Source: Pelagimonas sp017744045
GTDB lineage: Bacteria; Pseudomonadota; Alphaproteobacteria; Rhodobacterales; Rhodobacteraceae
Length of the DNA: 64,000 nt
Direction: 5' to 3' (one strand)
Assembly (NCBI RefSeq): GCF_017744045.1
Contig: NZ_JAGHRD010000008.1
Part shown: in pieces, positions 59,214 through 64,000 of the stretch
Position numbering within the stretch: the first letter of the stretch is position 1
Layout of the letters: each line of letters starts with the position of its first letter
Position numbers and translations under genes: made by a program
Notes under the pieces: model-generated
Seen by the model: only the letters and a program-made list of their open reading frames with translations
Told to the model about the DNA's origin: nothing
The model's database searches: none

Positions 59214-60071
59214 TCAGGCGAAGCGCGCCGCGCCGTTGTTCAGAACAACCACGTCGCGTGCCGGAATAGATGCTCGAAACCGGGCCTCGCCGTCCTCTTC
59301 CCAGATTTCGAACCGCACGGTTTCGCCGGGATAGACCGGCGCCGAGAACCGAACATCCAGACCGACAAGCCGGGCAGAATCATAGTCCAGCAACGTCTTG
59401 AGAATCGCCCGGGCCGCCAGCCCATAGGTCGCCAGACCATGCAGGATCGGGCGGTCGAACCCGACAGAACGGGCAACATCCGGGTCAGCATGAAGCGGAT
59501 TGAAATCACCGCTGAGACGATAAATAAGGGCTTGGCGCGGCAGGGTATTGATATCACATACATGATCAGGCGCCCGATCAGGCAGCACTGCGGGTGCCGG
59601 ACCCGCCTGGTTTTCACCGCCGAACCCCCCATCACCGCGACAGAAAGCCGACATCGCCACGCGCGCCAGTTTTTCACCGCTGTCCGCGTCGATAATATCA
59701 CGGCTTTGGTAAATGACGGCTCCCTTGCCCTCGCCCTTGTCGGCGATGAAGTCGATCTTGCTGCGGCCGACAATCCGGCCATGTGTCGGCAGCGGCTTGT
59801 AGATGTCGAGCCACTGTTCGCCGTGCAGCACTTTCTGCCAGTTTACGCCGGTCTTGGGATCGCGCAGCCAGAAGCCGGGATACCCCAAAATGACCGCCAT
59901 CGAGGGAACTGCCTTGAGCCCGTCCTCATAGACATAGGCCAGCTCCTTTTTGTCGGTCGGATCCTCGCCGAACCCAAGGCCGAGTGCATACAGGATGGTA
60001 TCCCGTTCGGTCAGCGTCTGTTCGATTTCCTCAAAGTCCCAGTTCGACAATGCCTCGAAATCCAATGGCAT
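59214..60071 (-). CDS. MaoC/MFE-2-type double-hotdog enoyl-CoA hydratase
   Basis: A 285-residue protein with two hotdog repeats: a non-catalytic N-terminal half (YVYEDGLKAVPSMAVILGYP, LHGEQWLDIYKPLP) and a catalytic C-terminal half with YRLSGDFNPLHADPDVARSVGF and PILHGLATYGLAARAI, which is the (R)-specific hydratase-2 motif. The length fits hydratase 2 of MFE-2 and fungal/bacterial homologues for branched or steroid enoyl-CoAs. It lies between the thiolase-like aldolase and the racemase-like gene; the aldolase would cleave its hydroxy product. Confidence 0.88.
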   Translation of the reverse strand: MPLDFEALSNWDFEEIEQTLTERDTILYALGLGFGEDPTDKKELAYVYEDGLKAVPSMAVILGYPGFWLRDPKTGVNWQKVLHGEQWLDIYKPLPTHGRIVGRSKIDFIADKGEGKGAVIYQSRDIIDADSGEKLARVAMSAFCRGDGGFGGENQAGPAPAVLPDRAPDHVCDINTLPRQALIYRLSGDFNPLHADPDVARSVGFDRPILHGLATYGLAARAILKTLLDYDSARLVGLDVRFSAPVYPGETVRFEIWEEDGEARFRASIPARDVVVLNNGAARFA

Positions 60072-60094
60072 TTACTTTCCTCCCTTAGTTGCCG

Positions 60095-61246
60095 TCAGAG
60101 CGTGTTTTGCGATCCAAGTATCGCCGTGACCTGGCTGGACAGCACACCGCCGTTGCCATGCGCCAGCGCCAGGTCGATATCCTTCAACTGAATGCCCGGC
60201 GCGTCGCCACGGATCTGACGAGCAGCCTCGATCACTGTGAAGATGCCGTACATCCCGGGGTGCACGCAGGACAGGCCGCCGCCATTCGTGTTCACCGGCA
60301 ACACGCCGCCAGGCGCGATGCGTCCGCCCTCGACAAAGGCCCCTCCCTCGCCCTTCGCGCAGAACCCAAGATCTTCGAGAAACAAAATCGTGTTGATGGT
60401 GAAGGCATCATAGAGCTCGACCGCCTGGATATCCGCAGGGGTCACTCCGGCCGCCGCAAAGGCGCGCGCGCCCGAGTCGCGGGCCGCGGTCACGGTGAAA
60501 TCCTTCATCTGGGAAATCTGCCGGTGCGAGCTTGCCGCAGCACTGCCCAGCACATAGACAGGTGCCTTCGGGAAATCCCGGGCGCGGTCCGCGCGGACCA
60601 TTACGATCGCGCCGCCACCGTCGGTGACAAGACAACAGTCGCGCACGGTCAATGGATCGCCCACCATGCGCGCACCCAACACGTCCTCGCGGGTCAGCGG
60701 GCCGCGCTCGAACGCTTCGGGGTTGCGCTGCGCCCAGGCCCGCGCGGCAACGGCCACGTCGGCCAGCTGTTCGCGGGTGGTACCATATTCATGCATGTGC
60801 CGCGCCGCCGCCATCGCATAGGCCGAGATCGGATAGCGCGGATTATACGGCGCCTCGTAGGCCGGCGGACGTGAAGCGGTCACCAGTCTGCCCGACGCGG
60901 TGCGCTGGTTGGAGCCATAAACAATCAGCGCGACATCACACAGACCGGCGTCCAGCGCCATGGTCGCGGACGTCAGGTAGTTTACGAAGGACGAACCGCC
61001 CGACATCGTGCCATCAATGAACCGGGGCTGGATGCCCAGATACTCCGCCGCCATAAGCGCCGGCATGCTGTCTTCCATCATGGTGCAGAACAGCCCGTCG
61101 ACGTCGGACAGTTTCAGCCCGGCATCGCCAAGCGCCGCAAGCACGGATTGCGCCATGACATCATAGGCCGTCAGGCCATGGGCCTCTCCGAAACCGGCAT
61201 GACCGGTTCCCACGATGGCGGATTTTCCCCGAAGTTCAGTGGTCAT
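60095..61246 (-). CDS. Thiolase-fold protein without catalytic Cys, Ltp2-like aldolase candidate
   Basis: A 383-residue SCP-x/lipid-transfer thiolase homologue. At the nucleophile position the active paralogue (15456-16640) has NNCSTGSS; this protein has GTMSGGSS, so Cys is replaced by Met81. The thiolase ELHDCF is ELYDAF (Tyr279) and the GHPLGATG loop is HPGMYG (Tyr333). Replacement of Cys and appearance of Tyr residues match Ltp2-type retro-aldolases of steroid side-chain degradation, which need a DUF35 partner. That partner is encoded directly upstream, 3 bases away. The proposed reaction is retro-aldol cleavage of a beta-hydroxyacyl-CoA. Confidence 0.85.
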   Translation of the reverse strand: MTTELRGKSAIVGTGHAGFGEAHGLTAYDVMAQSVLAALGDAGLKLSDVDGLFCTMMEDSMPALMAAEYLGIQPRFIDGTMSGGSSFVNYLTSATMALDAGLCDVALIVYGSNQRTASGRLVTASRPPAYEAPYNPRYPISAYAMAAARHMHEYGTTREQLADVAVAARAWAQRNPEAFERGPLTREDVLGARMVGDPLTVRDCCLVTDGGGAIVMVRADRARDFPKAPVYVLGSAAASSHRQISQMKDFTVTAARDSGARAFAAAGVTPADIQAVELYDAFTINTILFLEDLGFCAKGEGGAFVEGGRIAPGGVLPVNTNGGGLSCVHPGMYGIFTVIEAARQIRGDAPGIQLKDIDLALAHGNGGVLSSQVTAILGSQNTL

Positions 61247-61249
61247 GGC

Positions 61250-61627
61250 CTATCCCTCCGACGGTTTGAAAAGCACGGCCGGAACACCCTCGGCCTCGCC
61301 CACGAATGCGGTTACAGGCATGTCGATGACGACCTCACCCGGGGCAATGCCCTCGACCCGGCTCATCATCCGGACACCCTCGTCCAGCTCGACGACGCAT
61401 ACGTTGTAGTCGCCGCCCCGTTCGGGCTTTCGGCGCACGACTGTTGTGGTGTGGACCCGTCCCTTGCCGCCAGCCTGCTTCCACGAAATCGCGGTGCCAT
61501 GACAATGTGGACACAGGACTCGCGGGAAAAAGTGATAGGCCCCGCAGTCGTCGCACTTGGGCAGCAGAATCTCGCCCTCTGCCAGCGCGCGTTGGAAAAG
61601 CTGGTCTGGTCCTTTGGCATCCTGCAT
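61250..61627 (-). CDS. DUF35 (Zn-ribbon/OB-fold) partner of the thiolase-like protein
   Basis: A 125-residue protein. Cys25, Cys28, Cys39 and Cys42 (PKCDDCGAYHFFPRVLCPHCHG) form a rubredoxin-like zinc ribbon, followed by an OB-fold (GRVHTTTVVRRKPE, NVCVVELDEGVRMMSRV). DUF35 proteins form stable complexes with thiolase-fold enzymes and help bind CoA substrates. It is the first gene of the leftward operon DUF35-aldolase-MaoC-racemase and starts with an ATG after AGGAG. Operator site g lies in the divergent gap. Confidence 0.88.
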   Translation of the reverse strand: MQDAKGPDQLFQRALAEGEILLPKCDDCGAYHFFPRVLCPHCHGTAISWKQAGGKGRVHTTTVVRRKPERGGDYNVCVVELDEGVRMMSRVEGIAPGEVVIDMPVTAFVGEAEGVPAVLFKPSEG

Positions 61628-61668
61628 AGGTGTTCTCCTTCAAGCGACCCAGTCATTGTTTAAGCGTA

Positions 61669-61697
61669 TTGATAATCTTTCTAACAATTGTTAGATT
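61669..61697 (+). promoter_or_regulatory. Promoter with TetR-type operator, site g
   Basis: TTGATA (61669-61674) and TAGATT (61692-61697) are spaced 17 bases around the symmetrical palindrome CTAAC AATT GTTAG (61681-61694), the best match in the window. It would drive the rightward CaiB genes and probably also represses the leftward DUF35 operon. Confidence 0.75.
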
Positions 61698-61731
61698 TAG
61701 TCAACCTTTCAGGATCAATTGAGAGAAACTC

Positions 61732-62877
61732 ATGCCAGGTTCAGACTTAGCCCCCCTTTCCGGCAAACTCGTCGTTGCGCTGGAACAGGCAGTCGCCGCG
61801 CCTTTTTGCTCCTCGCGGCTGGCCGACGCCGGCGCGCGCGTGATCAAGATCGAACGCAAGGGCGCAGGCGATTTCGCCCGCGCCTACGATACCGCCGCCA
61901 ACGGTGAAAGCGCCTATTTCACATGGCTGAACCGAGGCAAAGAATCGGTCGCCTTGGACATTAAAGCCGACGAAGACCGTGAAATCCTGCTCAGGATGCT
62001 GGAAAACGCAGATGTGTTTATTCAGAACCTGCTGCCGGGCGCGCTGGCCAAGCTCGGGCTCGATTCCGCGACTCTGCGAGAGAGCTTCCCGCGTCTCGTG
62101 ACCTGCGACATCACCGGATATGGCGAAGACGGCCCGATGCGCGACGCCAAGGCCTATGACCTTCTGGTGCAATGCGAGAGCGGTCTGGCATCAGTGACCG
62201 GTACACCCGACGGACCAGGACGGGTGGGCGTGTCGGTCTGCGATATTGCCACCGGTATGACAGCCCATGCTGGAATCTGCGAAGCACTTGTCGGGCGTGA
62301 TCGCACCGGCAAGGGCAGCGGCGTTTCCGTGGCAATGTTTGATGTGATGGCCGACTGGATGTCGGTTCCGCTGCTGTATCACGATTACCTTGGCAAGCCG
62401 ACACCTCGTGTCGGACTGAACCACACGGTCATCTGCCCGTACGGGGCCTATGAATGCAAGGACGGTCAGCTTGTCGTCATTACCGTTCAGCACAGCGGCG
62501 AATGGCAACGGTTCTGTGAACACATACTGGGCGATGCGGCTTTGGCAACCGACCCCCGGTTCCATGACAACACGTCGCGAATTGAAAACAAACCCGCGCT
62601 CGAAGTTCTCATCAAGGCCGTGTTCGCCTCGCATGACCGCGCCGAGATGCTGAAGCGGCTTGACGCTGCGGGCATTGCCTCGGGCGCGGTGAACGACGTG
62701 GCGACCCTGTCCGGTCACCCCCAGCTTGACCGGTCCGTAATTCGCACGCCTTCCGGTGAAATCAACGTCCCGACCCCCCCGATCCGGCGCAGCCTCGGCG
62801 AAACGGCACTGGGCCCCTGCCCGGCCTTCGATGCGCAAGGCAAAGCCCTTCGCGCCGAGTTCGGCCGTCGTTCATAA
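61732..62877 (+). CDS. CaiB/BaiF CoA-transferase, dicarboxyl-CoA (itaconate/mesaconate) type
   Basis: A 381-residue family III CoA-transferase. VALEQAVAAPFCSSRLADAGARVIKIER, FTWLNRGKESVALDIK, CDITGYGEDGPMRDAKAYDLLVQCESGL; the Asp in AYDLL is the catalytic residue. The AVAAPFC-SRLADAGA pattern and AYDLLVQ are like those of mesaconate/itaconate CoA-transferases. With the HTD2-like hydratase it may handle branched dicarboxylic acids. The ATG lies 34 bases after the -10-like box of site g. A second CaiB gene follows after 33 bases. Confidence 0.85.
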   Translation: MPGSDLAPLSGKLVVALEQAVAAPFCSSRLADAGARVIKIERKGAGDFARAYDTAANGESAYFTWLNRGKESVALDIKADEDREILLRMLENADVFIQNLLPGALAKLGLDSATLRESFPRLVTCDITGYGEDGPMRDAKAYDLLVQCESGLASVTGTPDGPGRVGVSVCDIATGMTAHAGICEALVGRDRTGKGSGVSVAMFDVMADWMSVPLLYHDYLGKPTPRVGLNHTVICPYGAYECKDGQLVVITVQHSGEWQRFCEHILGDAALATDPRFHDNTSRIENKPALEVLIKAVFASHDRAEMLKRLDAAGIASGAVNDVATLSGHPQLDRSVIRTPSGEINVPTPPIRRSLGETALGPCPAFDAQGKALRAEFGRRS

Positions 62878-62910
62878 AAACGGTGGGCAACTAAAAGGGT
62901 GGACAACCAA

Positions 62911-64000
62911 ATGACCGCTGAGAACAAACCGGGGATCCTTCAAGGCGTGAAGATCGTCGATCTGACTTCTGTGGTTTTCGGACCATTGGCGACGCAGATG
63001 CTGGGCGATCTGGGGGCCGATGTGATCAAGGTGGAAGGCCCCGAGGGCGATCTTCTTCGCCAGGTCCAGCCATCGCGCAACAAGCTGATGGGTGCCGCTT
63101 TTCTGGGGGCCAACCGTAACAAGCGCAGTGTCGTACTGGACCTAAAAACGCAAACCGGTCGCGATCAGTTGCGCAAACTGCTCATCGATGCCGATGTGAT
63201 GATTTCGAGCATTCGGCCTGCGGCGCTGGCCAGATTGTCTTTGGATCCCGAAACTCTACGCCAGGAAAACCCGAACCTGATCACGGTATCCGCCACCGGT
63301 TTCGGGCAGGACGGGCCCTATGCCGCCAAGCCTGCATTCGACGATTCCGTCCAGTCGGTGTCGGGATTGGCCAGCCTGGCGACCCTTCGCGACCCCGAGG
63401 CACCGCCCGCCTATGCCCCGACAATTCTCGCCGACAAGCTTGGCGGGGTCACCGCTGCCTATGCCGTGATGGGTGCCCTATTCCACCGCGAACGTACTGG
63501 AGAGGCCCAGCATGTCGAGGTTCCGATGTTTGAGACGCTGGCCGCCTTCCTGTTGGCCGAACATATGGATGGTGCCACCTTTGAAGAGCTTCCGCAGGAT
63601 TTCGGCTATGCCCGCATGCTGGTTCCGCACCGGCGTCCAGTTCAGACCGCTGATGGCTACATCACAATTCTGCCTTACACCAACGTACAATGGGCGCGGT
63701 TTTTCAAGACGGTTGGGCGCAATGACATGATCGACCATGTCTGGGTCACGGACATGGACGCCCGTAGCCGCAACATCGGCGCAGTATACGATATGGTGGC
63801 GCACATTGCGCTGACCCGGACCACAGATGAGTGGCTTGACCTCATGGAGCAGGCCGACATACCCGCCATGCCAGTGCGCAACCTGTCAGATTTGCCGAAC
63901 GATCCCCATCTTGCCGCAACCGGGTTCTTTCAACGGATTGATCACCCGACCGAAGGTGCGATCTGGACGACACGCCCGCCGATACGATTCTCGGCGACCC
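62911..64000 (+). CDS. CaiB/BaiF CoA-transferase, truncated by window end
   Basis: The frame is open from the ATG at 62911 to the window end (363 codons visible, about 25-40 missing by family length). It starts GVKIVDLTSVVFGPLATQML, then GDLGADVIKVEGPEGDLLR, NRNKRSVVLDLKT, SATGFGQDGPYAAKPAFDDSVQSVSG; the Asp in AFDDS is the expected catalytic residue. It is a second CoA-transferase in the same operon as the previous gene but only distantly related, which suggests a different donor or acceptor. AAAGGGTGG lies about 10 bases before the start. Confidence 0.87.
   Translation, partial: MTAENKPGILQGVKIVDLTSVVFGPLATQMLGDLGADVIKVEGPEGDLLRQVQPSRNKLMGAAFLGANRNKRSVVLDLKTQTGRDQLRKLLIDADVMISSIRPAALARLSLDPETLRQENPNLITVSATGFGQDGPYAAKPAFDDSVQSVSGLASLATLRDPEAPPAYAPTILADKLGGVTAAYAVMGALFHRERTGEAQHVEVPMFETLAAFLLAEHMDGATFEELPQDFGYARMLVPHRRPVQTADGYITILPYTNVQWARFFKTVGRNDMIDHVWVTDMDARSRNIGAVYDMVAHIALTRTTDEWLDLMEQADIPAMPVRNLSDLPNDPHLAATGFFQRIDHPTEGAIWTTRPPIRFSAT

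Noticed and set aside
7606..64000. A complete steroid degradation cluster
   Set aside because: Side-chain-type enzymes are present, but no ketosteroid dehydrogenase, hydroxylase or ring-cleavage (Hsa/Kst-type) gene is seen in the window.
7606..64000. A plain leucine/isovalerate (liu) operon
   Set aside because: Gene order is partly similar, but the presence of AtuA, three carboxylases, AliB/BadH-like proteins, aldolase and racemase goes far beyond that pathway.
1..64000. CRISPR arrays, tRNA or rRNA genes, or a replication origin
   Set aside because: No regularly spaced direct repeats, clover-leaf tRNA sequence, rRNA segments or iteron/DnaA-box clusters were noticed by reading; a dedicated scan was not possible.

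Overview
The window looks like part of an alphaproteobacterial genome, most likely Rhodobacteraceae (Roseobacter group). This is inferred from gene content (AtuA/biotin-carboxylase clusters, BadH- and AliB-like enzymes, TRAP transporter, CDF-LspA pair), high GC coding sequence and ATGA-coupled genes. No rRNA, tRNA, CRISPR array or complete insertion sequence was seen.

Layout. (1) 1-7.4 kb is accessory DNA with decaying genes. It holds an XRE regulator fragment, a broken cytochrome c gene (one frameshift and one in-frame stop), a DUF411 copper-site protein without a standard start codon, an ArsR regulator divergent from a cation-efflux (CDF) gene coupled to lspA, TRAP permeases dctQM without a dctP, a secreted Cys-rich protein and an MBL-fold hydrolase. 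(2) From 7.6 kb to the right edge, almost every gene encodes an acyl-CoA-processing enzyme. There are three biotin-dependent carboxylase sets plus a biotin importer (BioY), eight acyl-CoA dehydrogenase subunits, five crotonases, four SDRs, four CoA ligases, three CaiB/BaiF proteins, three MaoC/hotdog hydratases, three thioesterases, an SCP-x thiolase, a thiolase-like/DUF35 pair, an HMG-CoA-lyase-like enzyme, a citrate-synthase-fold lyase and an AtuA homologue. An IS5-like remnant at about 52 kb separates the long forward operon (39-51.8 kb) from leftward operons (52.5-61.6 kb).

How the genes fit together. The set matches what is needed to break down a branched and probably ring-containing acyl chain such as an isoprenoid. 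Ligases activate the acid. Acyl-CoA dehydrogenases desaturate it. Carboxylases (Liu/Atu logic) bypass beta-methyl blocks, followed by glutaconyl-CoA-type hydratases and HMG-CoA-lyase-like cleavage. A racemase-like CaiB protein handles alpha-methyl stereochemistry. A heteromeric dehydrogenase, MaoC hydratases and an Ltp2/DUF35-like aldolase resemble steroid side-chain retro-aldol modules. AliB-like and BadH-like enzymes suggest an alicyclic ring step. The actual substrate cannot be read from sequence.

Regulation. The strongest non-coding signal is a repeated 14-bp palindrome, CTAAC-N4-GTTAG, found in nearly every divergent or promoter-bearing gap of the catabolic region. At three promoters it sits in the spacer of a shared TTGAT[A/C]-N17-T[A/T]GATT-like promoter. 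Two genes carry homologous TetR domains next to this site: one ordinary TetR and one unusual protein with two complete TetR units in a single chain. This suggests one local regulon covering about 50 kb.
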